Source: Arthrobacter cavernae (GTDB taxonomy: Bacteria; Actinomycetota; Actinomycetes; Actinomycetales; Micrococcaceae). Taken from it: DNA of 64,000 bases. Where the stretch lies: the NCBI RefSeq assembly GCF_017368795.1, contig NZ_JAFNLL010000012.1:62001-126000 (forward strand), written 5' to 3'. The translations under genes were made by a program, and so were the position numbers. The notes beneath the pieces are model-generated. The model saw only the letters and a program-made list of their open reading frames with translations. It was not told the origin of the DNA and ran no database searches. Shown here in pieces: positions 32,886-41,771 of the stretch (the stretch's first letter is position 1; each line of letters starts with the position of its first letter).

Positions 32886-34091
32886 ATGACCACCGAAACC
32901 CAGACGGCCAGCCGCCGTCGTGCGTCTTTCCATAAGCTCACCGTCGCGGAAGTCCGGCGCCTGACGGATGACGCCATCGAGGTCACCTTCGGTGTTCCCG
33001 CCGAGCTGGCCGGGCAATACGACTACCTCCCCGGCCAATACGTCGCCCTGCGCACCACGCTGCCGGACGAAGACGGCGAGCCGCACGAGATCCGCCGCAG
33101 CTACTCCATCTGCGCAGAGCCGCGCAGCTTCGAGGACGGCAGCAGCGAGATCCGGGTGGCCATCAAGAAGGACCTGGGCGGCCTCTTCTCCACCTGGGCC
33201 AACGCCGAGCTCAAGGCCGGCGACACCCTGGACGTCATGAGCCCGCAGGGTGCGTTCATCTCCCGGCACGGCAGGGACGGCGCCCCAACGCAGTACAACG
33301 TCATGAACTCTATGAACAATCCGGAACAGCTTGCTGGCGACGCGGGTTCTTTCGTGGCCATCGCCGCCGGCTCCGGCATCACCCCGGTGATCGCGATCGC
33401 GCGGACGCTCCTGGCAGCGAACCCGGAGACCCGCTTCGACCTCATCTACGCCAACAAGGCCGCCATGGACGTCATGTTCCTCGAGGAACTCGCGGACCTG
33501 AAGGACAAGTACCCCTCGCGCCTGGCGCTGCATCACGTGCTGTCCCGTGAACAGCGGATCGCGCCGCTGATGACCGGCCGCATCGATTCCGAGAAGCTGC
33601 AGGCCCTGCTCGGCAGCGCCATCCATGCCGAAGACGTGGACGAATGGTTCCTCTGCGGGCCGTTCGAGCTGGTCCAGCTCTGCCGGGACACGCTGGCTGC
33701 CCGCGGCGTGGAGCCCGAGCACATCCGCTTCGAGTTGTTCACCACCGGACGCCCGGACCGCCCCGAGGGCAACGCCGGCCGCCCCGTGGTCGAGGACGAG
33801 TCGCAGGACACCTTCAAGATCACCTTCAAGCTGGACGGCCTCAGCGGCGAGGTGGCCAGCCCCACGCACGCCCGCGAGTCCATCCTGAACGCGGCCCTGC
33901 GCGTCCGCCCGGATGTGCCCTTCGCTTGTGCCGGCGGCGTGTGCGGCACCTGCCGCGCCAAGCTGGTCACCGGTACCGTGACGATGGACGAGAACTACGC
34001 GCTGGAGCAGGATGAGCTGGACAAGGGCTATGTGCTCACGTGCCAGGCCCACCCCACCAGCGAAGCCGTCACCGTCGACTTCGACGTCTAA
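32886..34091 (+). CDS. paaE: 1,2-phenylacetyl-CoA epoxidase reductase subunit E
   Basis: 401 residues: an FAD/NADPH ferredoxin-reductase module (YDYLPGQYVALRTT, RRSYSICAEP, AAGSGITPVIAIARTLL) followed by a plant-type [2Fe-2S] ferredoxin with CAGGVCGTCRAKLVTG and a last cysteine in YVLTCQAHP. It passes electrons from NADPH to the di-iron subunit. ATG 32886 has AGGAAC; longer readings run back into paaD and are rejected. Confidence 0.94.
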   Translation: MTTETQTASRRRASFHKLTVAEVRRLTDDAIEVTFGVPAELAGQYDYLPGQYVALRTTLPDEDGEPHEIRRSYSICAEPRSFEDGSSEIRVAIKKDLGGLFSTWANAELKAGDTLDVMSPQGAFISRHGRDGAPTQYNVMNSMNNPEQLAGDAGSFVAIAAGSGITPVIAIARTLLAANPETRFDLIYANKAAMDVMFLEELADLKDKYPSRLALHHVLSREQRIAPLMTGRIDSEKLQALLGSAIHAEDVDEWFLCGPFELVQLCRDTLAARGVEPEHIRFELFTTGRPDRPEGNAGRPVVEDESQDTFKITFKLDGLSGEVASPTHARESILNAALRVRPDVPFACAGGVCGTCRAKLVTGTVTMDENYALEQDELDKGYVLTCQAHPTSEAVTVDFDV

Positions 34092-34116
34092 TCCCCGACG
34101 ACAACGAGGAGCACGC

Positions 34117-34896
34117 ATGATCGAGCTGACCATAGCCGGCGGCATTGCCGAAATTGTCCTGAACGCCCCGGAAAAGCTGAACTCGCTTGACGAGGCGGCG
34201 CTTGCCGAACTGGATACAGCGTACGACGACGCCGCTGCCGCTGCCGGCCGCGGGGAGGTGCGGGCGCTGCTGCTCCGCGGAGAGGGCCGCGCCTTCTGCG
34301 CGGGCCGAGACATCGCGGGCGTGACCCCGGAAACCGATGACGCGCAGGCCTACCTGGGCGGCATCGTGGAGCCGCTGCTCAAAAAGATGGCCGCCTTCCC
34401 GGCGCCCACCTTCGCTGCCGCGCATGGGGCGTGCCTCGGCGTCGGGCTCGGCCTGCTGCTGGCCACGGACGTTGTCTATGTGGCGGACAACGCCAAGTTC
34501 GGTTCGCCGTTCGCCAAGCTGGGAGCAACCCTGGACTCCGGCGGCCACTGGTACTTCGCCGAGCGCCTGGGCATGCACCGCACCCTGGACCTCATCTACA
34601 CCGCCGAGCTCATGAGCGGCACCGAAGCCGTGGCGCAGGGCATGTTCAGCCGTGCCATGCCTTCCGATGTGTTGCTCGCGGAGACGCGCGCCATTGTGGA
34701 GCGCGTGGCCGTAGGAGCCACCGGCGCTTTCAACGCCAGCAAGGAGCTCGTGGCCCACATCCGCGACCAGCGCCTGGGCCTGTGGGCCTCCATGGCCGAG
34801 GAAAACACGGAGCAGGCCCGCCTGTGCAAGACCGACGACTATGCCGAAGGCTTCCGCGCCTTCCAGGAGAAGCGGGCGCCGGTTTTCAAGGGGTAG
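34117..34896 (+). CDS. paaG: Crotonase-family 1,2-epoxyphenylacetyl-CoA isomerase
   Basis: 259 residues of the crotonase fold. Oxyanion segments are RAFCAGRDIAGV and AAAHGACLGVGLGLLLATDV. An aspartate in LGATLDSGGHWYFAERLG sits where PaaG isomerases carry their catalytic acid, which favours PaaG over a plain hydratase. It would turn the ring epoxide into the seven-membered oxepin-CoA that PaaZ opens. Last gene of the operon, 25 bases after paaE, with its own GAGGAGC ribosome site. Confidence 0.85.
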   Translation: MIELTIAGGIAEIVLNAPEKLNSLDEAALAELDTAYDDAAAAAGRGEVRALLLRGEGRAFCAGRDIAGVTPETDDAQAYLGGIVEPLLKKMAAFPAPTFAAAHGACLGVGLGLLLATDVVYVADNAKFGSPFAKLGATLDSGGHWYFAERLGMHRTLDLIYTAELMSGTEAVAQGMFSRAMPSDVLLAETRAIVERVAVGATGAFNASKELVAHIRDQRLGLWASMAEENTEQARLCKTDDYAEGFRAFQEKRAPVFKG

Positions 34897-34983
34897 CTTC
34901 AAGGGCCATCTCCGAGACCCGCCCTCACACTCCCGTCGCACGTATCGGCTAGGATTCGCTTCATATGTCTTTTTGATCTATGA

Positions 34984-35877
34984 ATGGGGACGCAGATGCG
35001 CAAGGCAGTTATTCCGGTTGCGGGGCTTGGGACGCGGTTCCTGCCGGCCACGAAGGCCACGCCGAAGGAAATGTTGCCGGTGGTGGACAAGCCGGCCATC
35101 CAGTATGTGGTGGAAGAGGCAGTCCGTGCCGGTATCGGCGATGTCCTGATGATCACGGGCCGCAACAAGCGTCCGCTGGAGGACCATTTTGACCGTGTCC
35201 CGTTCATCGAGCAGACGCTCGAGGCGAAGGGGGACCACGAGAAGCTGGCTGCCGTGCGGGAGGCGTCCTCGCTGGCGGACATCCACTTCGTCCGCCAGGG
35301 CGACCCGAAGGGCCTGGGGCATGCTGTCCTGCGGGCCAGGAGCCACGTCGGGAATGAGCCGTTTGCGGTTCTGCTGGGCGATGACCTGATCCATGAGAAG
35401 GACGAGGTCCTGCGGGCCATGATGAAGGTCCAGGAGGAAACGGGCGGTTCCGTCGTCGCGCTTCTTGAAGTGGATCCTGCGGACATCAGTGCCTACGGCT
35501 GCGCAGAGGTGGTCCCGGCAGGCAACGGCGACTACGTGAAGGTCAACGGCCTGGTGGAGAAGCCGGCCGCGGACGAAGCGCCGTCGAACCTGGCCGTGAT
35601 CGGCCGGTATGTCCTGCATCCGCGCGTCTTCGATGTCCTCGAGGTCACGCCTGCGGGCCGTGGCGGAGAGATCCAGCTGACCGACGCCCTGCAGGCCCTG
35701 GCTACGGCAGAGGGCGAAGGGGCCGGCGTTTACGGCGTCATCTTCCGGGGCCGCCGCTTCGACACCGGCGACAAGCTGAGCTACCTCAAGGCCGTGTTCA
35801 CCATCGCCTCCGAACGCGAGGATCTCGGCCCCGCCCTGAACGAATGGCTGGACTCCCTCAGGACGCCCGCGCGGTAA
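34984..35877 (+). CDS. galU: UTP-glucose-1-phosphate uridylyltransferase
   Basis: 297 residues. The nucleotide-binding start RKAVIPVAGLGTRFLPATKA and KEMLPVVDKPAIQYVVEEAV are GalU hallmarks; AVLLGDDLIHEKDEVL holds the metal-binding aspartate. It makes UDP-glucose for surface polysaccharides, fitting the glycan genes that follow. ATG 34984 is near a possible TAGGAT -10 box; ATG 34996, with GGGGA five bases before it, is the better spaced start and would give MRKAVIPV. Confidence 0.93.
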   Translation: MGTQMRKAVIPVAGLGTRFLPATKATPKEMLPVVDKPAIQYVVEEAVRAGIGDVLMITGRNKRPLEDHFDRVPFIEQTLEAKGDHEKLAAVREASSLADIHFVRQGDPKGLGHAVLRARSHVGNEPFAVLLGDDLIHEKDEVLRAMMKVQEETGGSVVALLEVDPADISAYGCAEVVPAGNGDYVKVNGLVEKPAADEAPSNLAVIGRYVLHPRVFDVLEVTPAGRGGEIQLTDALQALATAEGEGAGVYGVIFRGRRFDTGDKLSYLKAVFTIASEREDLGPALNEWLDSLRTPAR

Positions 35878-35898
35878 ATGCCTCAGCGGCCTGTCGCG

Positions 35899-36957
35899 TC
35901 AGTTTCCGGATTCGAGGGAGTTGGAGGCCACGTAGTCGCCCAGCTTGTCCGCAGCCAGGGCAGCGGCGATATCGGCGATGGCCACCGGGTCTGCGAGGAC
36001 AATGGATTGCCCGTCGGTGGACGTACCAGTGCCCAGGGTCGGCAATGTGAACAAGACGACGTCCTTTTGGCCGATGTCCCTTAGCCCAAGCCCCAGTCCA
36101 GCCAGGGTGGCGGCGTCCAAGCCTTTGTCCACGCTGATGAAGGGGGACACCGAACCCACCAAGTTGCTGATGGTTACGGGGTTGGTCAGGGTCTCGGCGC
36201 TGATCGTCTTGCCGATGACGGCCTTGAGGTACGCCTGCTGGTTACGGACCCGCTGGTAGTCGCCGTCCGTGAAAGCGTACCGCTCACGGACAAAGGCCAA
36301 GGCCTGCTCGCCGCCGAGGGTGTTCCTGCCCGCTGCGAAGTAGTGCCCATTGCGCCCGGACGACGTGAACGGCTCCTTGACGGTCACGTCCACGCCACCG
36401 AGCGCATCGGTCAGGCCCTTGAATCCTTCAAAGTCCACCATGGCTACGTGGTCGATCCGCTGCTGGAAAACGGATTCGATCGTCTGGACCATCAGCGGGA
36501 CCCCGCCCTGGGCAAGCGCAGCGTTGATCTTAGCCTCACCGTGTCCGGGGATTTCCACCCAAAGATCCCGCATGACGGAAATCGTGTACACATGCCGGCG
36601 ATCGGCCGGGATGTGCATCAGCATCAGCGTGTCCGCACGTTGATCCGTCGCGGCACCGTTGACCGCGTCGACTTCCGTGGCCCCGCGGCTGTCGCTGCCC
36701 ATCACCAGGATGTTCATGGCGGCCGTGCCGGTCTTCTGCGGTCGCAACGCCTCTTCAGGGAACGCGGACTCGATCTTGGTGGTTCCGGTGTTGAACGTCT
36801 GGGCCAGGTGGAACAAATATCCGCCGCCCACAAGAGCCGTGACAACCACAAAGGCAACGACGCCGATCAGTACGTTCCGCCTCCTTTTCCTGGAGCTCTT
36901 CCGGCGCCGCAGCCCGGATTCGGCGGTGGGTTCATCGGTGTCGAACGGGAGCGTCAT
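35899..36957 (-). CDS. LCP family glycopolymer ligase, second copy
   Basis: 352 residues from ATG 36957, which follows AAGGAAGAC. A basic cytoplasmic stretch (RRRKSSRKRRRN) is followed by one membrane segment (VLIGVVAFVVVTALVGGGYL) and the LCP domain: ADTLMLMHIPADRRHVYTIS, SVMRDLWVEIPGHG, FVRERYAFTDGDYQRVRNQQ. It is clearly a paralogue of the gene at 27634-28755. It would link glycopolymers to peptidoglycan. It converges on galU. Confidence 0.88.
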   Translation of the reverse strand: MTLPFDTDEPTAESGLRRRKSSRKRRRNVLIGVVAFVVVTALVGGGYLFHLAQTFNTGTTKIESAFPEEALRPQKTGTAAMNILVMGSDSRGATEVDAVNGAATDQRADTLMLMHIPADRRHVYTISVMRDLWVEIPGHGEAKINAALAQGGVPLMVQTIESVFQQRIDHVAMVDFEGFKGLTDALGGVDVTVKEPFTSSGRNGHYFAAGRNTLGGEQALAFVRERYAFTDGDYQRVRNQQAYLKAVIGKTISAETLTNPVTISNLVGSVSPFISVDKGLDAATLAGLGLGLRDIGQKDVVLFTLPTLGTGTSTDGQSIVLADPVAIADIAAALAADKLGDYVASNSLESGN

Positions 36958-36994
36958 GTCTTCCTTGAGGTCGGGATCGGCTTCCTGGATAGTA

Positions 36995-37429
36995 TCAACG
37001 CGCCCTGTGGGACCGCTGCGGCCGGCGTCGCCAGAGCCGGACGCCAGCCACGCCAAGAATGGTGCCCAAAGTGTTGGCGGCGACATCAAACCAGCTCGGA
37101 TAGCGGGCTTCGAGGAAGAGCATCTGGCCGAGTTCAATGCACAGGGAGGCAAGCATCCCGATGCCTGCGTTGTGCCACCAACGGCTGCCCGGGAATGACA
37201 GCGCAGCAAGGATGCCCACAGGCACGAACAGCATGGCGTTGGCGCTGGACTCCAACAAGTTGTACCCGAACCAGTCCGGGAAGCCGCGCCGGTGCAAGAA
37301 CCTGAAGAGGCTGTCGAGTGTTCCCTGGGCCGGTTTGTCCACTGGCGTCGGCCAGAAGCCCACGAAGGCCAGGAGCAGGGAATAGAGAGTCAGCAGCCGC
37401 CGTGAAAGGCGCGAAGGAGCCAGTGTCAC
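36995..37429 (-). CDS. VanZ-like membrane protein
   Basis: 144 residues from GTG 37429. Four hydrophobic segments are seen (LLTLYSLLLAFVGFWPTPVD, ANAMLFVPVGILAALSF, IGMLASLCIELGQMLFLEAR, DVAANTLGTILGVAGVRLWR), and NAMLFVPVG...IELGQ...D.xxNTLG is the VanZ-like pattern. Function in most bacteria is unknown; some members affect glycopeptide resistance. It starts 7 bases after a small membrane protein gene and ends shortly before the LCP start, so the three may form an operon. Confidence 0.8.
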   Translation of the reverse strand: MTLAPSRLSRRLLTLYSLLLAFVGFWPTPVDKPAQGTLDSLFRFLHRRGFPDWFGYNLLESSANAMLFVPVGILAALSFPGSRWWHNAGIGMLASLCIELGQMLFLEARYPSWFDVAANTLGTILGVAGVRLWRRRPQRSHRAR

Positions 37430-37436
37430 GTCCGGA

Positions 37437-37583
37437 TCAGGTCGTTTTCGCGATGGCCAGTGCCGCCACTCCGAAGGACGCGGCAGCCAGAAGCGCAAGA
37501 AGGATGTATGGCCTCCAGCTTTGTGGGATCTCGGGGATGTCCAGCCCGAAGCTCAGTCTTCGTCGTCGCCAGTGTCGCCCCAT
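37437..37583 (-). CDS. Small single-pass membrane protein (48 residues)
   Basis: ATG 37583 with AAGAG upstream opens a 48-residue frame. A basic N-terminus (MGRHWRRRRLSFGLDIPEIP) is followed by one hydrophobic segment (YILLALLAAASFGVAALAIA), then a stop 7 bases before the VanZ start. I know no family for it. The tight spacing to vanZ supports a real gene; the shortness leaves doubt. Confidence 0.5.
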   Translation of the reverse strand: MGRHWRRRRLSFGLDIPEIPQSWRPYILLALLAAASFGVAALAIAKTT

Positions 37584-37766
37584 GTCTCTTAAGGTACCGC
37601 AAGGCGCCCTCGAATCTCCTGTGGCACCCGTTGCGAAAGCCAATGCGCGTCCATGCTCAGGTCCGCTGGAATCTTGAGTTCCTCTGTCTGCGAGACCGAC
37701 CTTCGAAGCCGTGAAAACCATGTGACTTTTCTGTTTCCCGCAATTGTGATATTCCATCTCTGGAAT

Positions 37767-37840
37767 GTGACATCTCGTTTACTGCTTTCTGAAAAGTGAC
37801 ATCTCGTTTACTTCTTTCTAGAATGTGACTTGTAGGTTAC
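37767..37840 (+). repeat. 29-base-period tandem repeats upstream of the gmd operon
   Basis: GTGACATCTCGTTTACT begins at 37767 and at 37796, and a diverged copy (GTGACTTGTAGGTTAC) at 37825, all 29 bases apart, with the filler (CTTTCTGAAAA type) also repeated. They lie in an AT-rich 440-base gap (37584-38025) that otherwise holds only the gmd leader. Possible regulator binding array, or relic of an insertion sequence with repeated ends (IS21-like). Confidence 0.65.
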
Positions 37841-38025
37841 AGCGGCATTAAAACTTCACACGTACTTCTTACGGTCACAGTCATATTGTCAACGAGCATG
37901 GAAGTTTGGCTCTATTATTTGACTAGCTTTTATTCACATCATCTGAATGAAGCTCGCACCATAATTTCCCCGTCGCTTATCACTCGGGTCCGCACCTATG
38001 CAGTAGCTGCCCATCAAGGAGAACA

Positions 38026-39006
38026 ATGCCTCGCGCGCTTATCACTGGCATCACAGGCCAGGACGGCCTGTACCTCGCCGAACTGCTGGTTTCCAAGGGG
38101 TACGAGGTGTACGGGCTTGTCCGTGGACAGAACAATCCGAAGATCGAGCTTGTCCACCAGACTGTGCCCGAGGTCAAGATCCTCACCGGTGACCTCTCGG
38201 ACATGGCCGGCCTGACCCGTGTTTTCGCCGAGGCCCAGCCGGACGAGGTCTACAACCTCGGGGCCATCTCCTTTGTGGCCTACTCCTGGGAAAACGCTGC
38301 ACTGACCAGCGAAGTCACAGGCAAGGGCGTGCTCAACGTCCTGGAGGCAACCCGCCTGTATGCGGGTTCAGACCTTGACAAGGTCAAGTTCTACCAGGCG
38401 TCGTCCTCGGAGATGTTCGGCAAGGTCCAGGACGTGCCCCAGCGTGAGTCCACTCTGCTCTGGCCACGTTCGCCGTACGGTGTTGCCAAGGTGTTTGGTC
38501 ACTACATGACCATCAACTACCGGGAGTCCTACGGAATGCACGCGTCCAGCGGCATCCTGTTCAACCACGAGTCGCCGCGCCGCGGCCCCGAATTCGTCAC
38601 CCGCAAGGTCACCCGCGCAGCGGCACGCATCAAGCTCGGGCTGCAGGATGAGCTGGTGCTCGGAAACCTGGACGCCCAGCGGGACTGGGGCTTCGCCGGC
38701 GACTACGTTGAGGCCATGTGGCGCATGCTGCAGCAGCCCGAAGCTGATGACTACGTCATTGCCACGGGTGAAACCCACTCCATCCGGGACCTTCTGGACT
38801 CAGCCTTTGCCGCCGTCGAGATTGATGACTGGAGCCGCTACGTGCGCCAGGATCCGGCCTTCATGCGGCCTGCAGAGGTGGATCTGCTGATCGGCGATCC
38901 GTCCAAGGCACGCGAAAAGCTCGGATGGAAGCCCACGGTGACCTTCCCCGAACTCGTTTCCATGATGGTCGAGCATGACCTCAAGGAACAGAGGGGTCTG
39001 GCCTAG
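38026..39006 (+). CDS. gmd: GDP-mannose 4,6-dehydratase
   Basis: 326 residues. Short-chain dehydrogenase extended type: [20 protein letters not shown] binds [22 protein letters not shown] holds the catalytic Ser/Glu, and [13 protein letters not shown] has the YxxxK pair. [20 protein letters not shown] is typical of Gmd. It turns GDP-mannose into GDP-4-keto-6-deoxymannose, a precursor of fucose, rhamnose or perosamine. AAGGAG lies before ATG 38026. First gene of a ten-gene glycan operon ending at 48498. Confidence 0.9.
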   Translation: MPRALITGITGQDGLYLAELLVSKGYEVYGLVRGQNNPKIELVHQTVPEVKILTGDLSDMAGLTRVFAEAQPDEVYNLGAISFVAYSWENAALTSEVTGKGVLNVLEATRLYAGSDLDKVKFYQASSSEMFGKVQDVPQRESTLLWPRSPYGVAKVFGHYMTINYRESYGMHASSGILFNHESPRRGPEFVTRKVTRAAARIKLGLQDELVLGNLDAQRDWGFAGDYVEAMWRMLQQPEADDYVIATGETHSIRDLLDSAFAAVEIDDWSRYVRQDPAFMRPAEVDLLIGDPSKAREKLGWKPTVTFPELVSMMVEHDLKEQRGLA

Positions 39007-39009
39007 GCC

Positions 39010-40017
39010 GTGCCGGAGAACAGCCCACGGGCTTTTGTTACGGGAATAACGGGGCAGGACGGCAGCTACTTGTCCGAGCAGTTGCTCGGCGCCGGCTGGG
39101 ACGTGCACGCCCTGGTCCGGCGGGAGCAGGGCTCCGAGCCCGCAACACCCGCAGCCCCGGTGCTGTTGGATCAACGCATCCGGCAGCACCGGGGTGACTT
39201 GGCCGATCCGTCACAGCTGGCCGCCTTGATTCAGGACATCCAGCCCGGCGTCGTCTTCAACCTCGGGGGCATCAGCTCGGTGGCCCGCTCGTGGGAGGAA
39301 CCCGCACTCACGGCCCAGGTAAGCGGTGTTGCTGTCACCGCAATGCTGGAAGCCGCATGGCGGTTCCAGGAGAACAGTGGCAAGCCCGTGAAGTTCGTGC
39401 AGGCATCCAGCGCTGAGATCTTCGGCAGCGCCACGCACAGTCCGCAAACGGAGGAAACCGCCATCCGACCGGTGTCTCCGTACGGTGCGGCCAAGGCGTA
39501 CGCCCACAGCATGGTGGACATCTACCGGGAGCGCGGGCTCGCGGCGTCGTCGGCCATTCTGTACAACCATGAGTCGCCGCGGCGTCCCCTGGATTTCGTC
39601 ACCCGCAAGATCACCTCCCAAGTGGCCGCAATTGCCGCGGGCTCCGGCGAACGCTTGGGGCTGGGCAATCTGGAGGCCCGGCGGGACTGGGGCTGGGCCC
39701 CGGACTTCGTGGATGCCATGCTCCGGATGGCAGCCGCTGAGACGGCCGATGACTACATCATCGCGACCGGCACGGCGCATTCAGTCAGTGACTTCGTGGC
39801 CGCCTCATTCGCGGCAGTCGGGATCGAAGACTGGGAAGAGCACGTGTTCATTGACCAGCGATTCGTCCGACCGGCGGATGCTTCGGAAATGCGGGGCGAC
39901 GCCTCCAAGGCCCGTCGCCAGCTGGGTTGGGAACCCACCGTGGAATTCAAGGAAATTGTGGCCAGAATGACCAGGCACGACGTCTCGCTGCTTGAGAAAG
40001 ATGGCCTGCACGAATGA
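39010..40017 (+). CDS. GDP-mannose 4,6-dehydratase-like enzyme, second copy
   Basis: 335 residues from GTG 39010, 3 bases after gmd. It belongs to the same family: [61 protein letters not shown]. The two proteins are clear paralogues but well diverged. It may be a second dehydratase, act in a mixed complex with Gmd, or serve as the 4-ketoreductase (Rmd-like) needed to finish the sugar. The sequence alone does not decide. Confidence 0.82.
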   Translation: MPENSPRAFVTGITGQDGSYLSEQLLGAGWDVHALVRREQGSEPATPAAPVLLDQRIRQHRGDLADPSQLAALIQDIQPGVVFNLGGISSVARSWEEPALTAQVSGVAVTAMLEAAWRFQENSGKPVKFVQASSAEIFGSATHSPQTEETAIRPVSPYGAAKAYAHSMVDIYRERGLAASSAILYNHESPRRPLDFVTRKITSQVAAIAAGSGERLGLGNLEARRDWGWAPDFVDAMLRMAAAETADDYIIATGTAHSVSDFVAASFAAVGIEDWEEHVFIDQRFVRPADASEMRGDASKARRQLGWEPTVEFKEIVARMTRHDVSLLEKDGLHE

Positions 40018-40030
40018 GGAAGTCGGCAAG

Positions 40031-41173
40031 ATGTCCGGAATGATCGTCCACGAATGGCTGGAACCGCATGGGGGAGCGGAAAAGGTCATGGAAGAAATCG
40101 CAGCGGTTTTCCCGGATGCCCCCATCAGATGCCTGTGGGACGACGCCCCGGGGCGTTTTGCACGCGAACGCGTGTCCGAGACCTGGCTGGCGCGCACCCC
40201 GCTCAGGAAATCCAAGAGCCTGGCGCTGCCGTTTATGCCCGCCACGTGGCGGAACCTGGGAAAGAGCGACGCCGATTGGCTGCTGTGCAGCTCGCACCTG
40301 TTTGCCCACCACGCCCGCTTCTCCGGCCTGGCCAGGGATGTGCCCAAGTTCGTGTACGCCTACACCCCGGCCCGCTACATCTGGACGCCGGAACTGGACC
40401 CGCGTGGGTTGTCCCTCCCCGTGCGCCTGGCTGCTCTTCCGCTGAAGGGTCTGGACCGCAAGCGCGCCCAGGAGCCCGTGGCCATCGCCGGCATCAGCAA
40501 GTTTGTGGTCAGCCGGATCCGGGAGACCTGGCAGCGCGAAAGCGATGTCATCTACCCCCCCGTCAACGTGGGGGACTTCGACACGGAGGAACTCGGGGAC
40601 TTCACCCCGGAAGAAGAGCGGATCCTGCAGGACCTGCCGGAATCCTTCATTCTGGGTGCGTCCCGGTTCATCCCGTACAAGCGGCTGGACCTGGTGATCG
40701 CTGCCGGTGCAGCGGCCGGGATCCAGGTGGTGCTCGCAGGAAGCGGCCCCAGCCTGCCGGCCCTGAAGGCCCAGGCGGCCAACCATCCGGGGCTCGTGAC
40801 CTTCGTGGACCGTCCATCCCACGCGTTGCTGCGCGAGCTCTACCGCCGCGCCCTCGTCTTCGTTTTCCCGCCTGTGGAGGACTTCGGCATCATGCCCGTG
40901 GAGGCGATGGCCACCGGCACGCCCGTGGTGGCGGCCGCCGTCGGGGGTGCGTCCGAAACAGTGCTCGACGGCGGGACCGGACGGCTGCTGGAAGCCTTCG
41001 GTGACCGTGAACTTAAGACGGCCATCGAGCAGGCGGCGGGCATGGATCCGGCAGCGTGCAAGAAGCAGGCCTGGACGTTCGACCGCCAGGTCTTCCGGGA
41101 CAACATCCGGTCCTGGATCGAAGAATCCGGCCACGTTGGCGAGGAGCCAGCGGCCGCAGTGACAGCCGGTTAA
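40031..41173 (+). CDS. GT4-type glycosyltransferase (mannosyltransferase-like)
   Basis: 380 residues from ATG 40031, which has GAGGAAG upstream; in-frame starts at 39992 and 40001 would overlap the previous gene. N-terminal MIVHEWLEPHGGAEKVMEEI is the sugar-acceptor Rossmann half; the C-terminal half has FILGASRFIPYKRLDLVIAA and FPPVEDFGIMPVEAMATGTP, the GT4 donor site with its EX7E-type motif. VYAYTPARYIW is typical of mannosyl/rhamnosyl GT4 enzymes. Donor is likely GDP-linked given the gmd genes. Confidence 0.85.
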   Translation: MSGMIVHEWLEPHGGAEKVMEEIAAVFPDAPIRCLWDDAPGRFARERVSETWLARTPLRKSKSLALPFMPATWRNLGKSDADWLLCSSHLFAHHARFSGLARDVPKFVYAYTPARYIWTPELDPRGLSLPVRLAALPLKGLDRKRAQEPVAIAGISKFVVSRIRETWQRESDVIYPPVNVGDFDTEELGDFTPEEERILQDLPESFILGASRFIPYKRLDLVIAAGAAAGIQVVLAGSGPSLPALKAQAANHPGLVTFVDRPSHALLRELYRRALVFVFPPVEDFGIMPVEAMATGTPVVAAAVGGASETVLDGGTGRLLEAFGDRELKTAIEQAAGMDPAACKKQAWTFDRQVFRDNIRSWIEESGHVGEEPAAAVTAG

Positions 41174-41183
41174 GGGGAACACA

Positions 41184-41720
41184 GTGAAGCTGAAAAACGT
41201 ACTCGACCATGCAGGGGTTGTCCTGTACAACTTCGTGGTCACCCAGGTGCCCTCGCACAACGTCCGGGTGGGCTTCCTGCGCGCCTTCGGAGCCGAAATC
41301 GGCGCGGACTCGGCCGTCTTCCGCGGCACCACGGTGCTGGGCATCCGGCAGCTGAAGATCGGCGAGGCCTGCGTGGTCAGTTTCCGCTGCCTCCTGGACG
41401 CGCGCGGCGGGCTGACCATCGGCAACAACGTGGTGATTGCCAGCGACACCCAGTTCATCACCGCCCACCATGAACCGAACTCGGACGATTTCGCCGCCGT
41501 CACCACCCCCACGGTGATCGAGGACTCCGTCTGGATCGCCAGCCGCTCCACCATCCTTGGCGGCATCACGGTGGGCAAGGGTGCGGTGGTGGGAGCCTGT
41601 TCCCTGGTCCGCAAGAGCGTGGAGGCCATGGACATCGTGGCCGGCGTTCCTGCCGAGGTCAGGGGCCAGCGGACGTCCTCGCTCGACTACCGCCCCAAAT
41701 ACCGCCCGCTGTTCTTCTGA
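41184..41720 (+). CDS. Left-handed beta-helix (hexapeptide) acyltransferase, copy 1
   Basis: 178 residues with hexapeptide repeats (IGADSAVFRGTTVLGIRQLK, SVWIASRSTILGGITVGKGA, then VVGACSLVRKSV) of O-acetyltransferases of the maltose/galactoside type. It likely acetylates a sugar of the polymer using acetyl-CoA. ATG 41184 follows AGGGGA. It is a close paralogue of the next gene, sharing the leader VVLYNFVVTQVPSHNVRVGF and the end LDYRPKYRPLFF. Confidence 0.85.
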   Translation: MKLKNVLDHAGVVLYNFVVTQVPSHNVRVGFLRAFGAEIGADSAVFRGTTVLGIRQLKIGEACVVSFRCLLDARGGLTIGNNVVIASDTQFITAHHEPNSDDFAAVTTPTVIEDSVWIASRSTILGGITVGKGAVVGACSLVRKSVEAMDIVAGVPAEVRGQRTSSLDYRPKYRPLFF

Positions 41721-41771
41721 GCCTTTCCGGCTGAGCCGTTCTGCTGATTCACAACGCATAGGAGCCTTCAC

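Noticed and set aside
37767-37840. Possible CRISPR array (29-base period)
   Set aside because: The repeats are contiguous, without separate unique spacers, only three units, and no cas genes are present.
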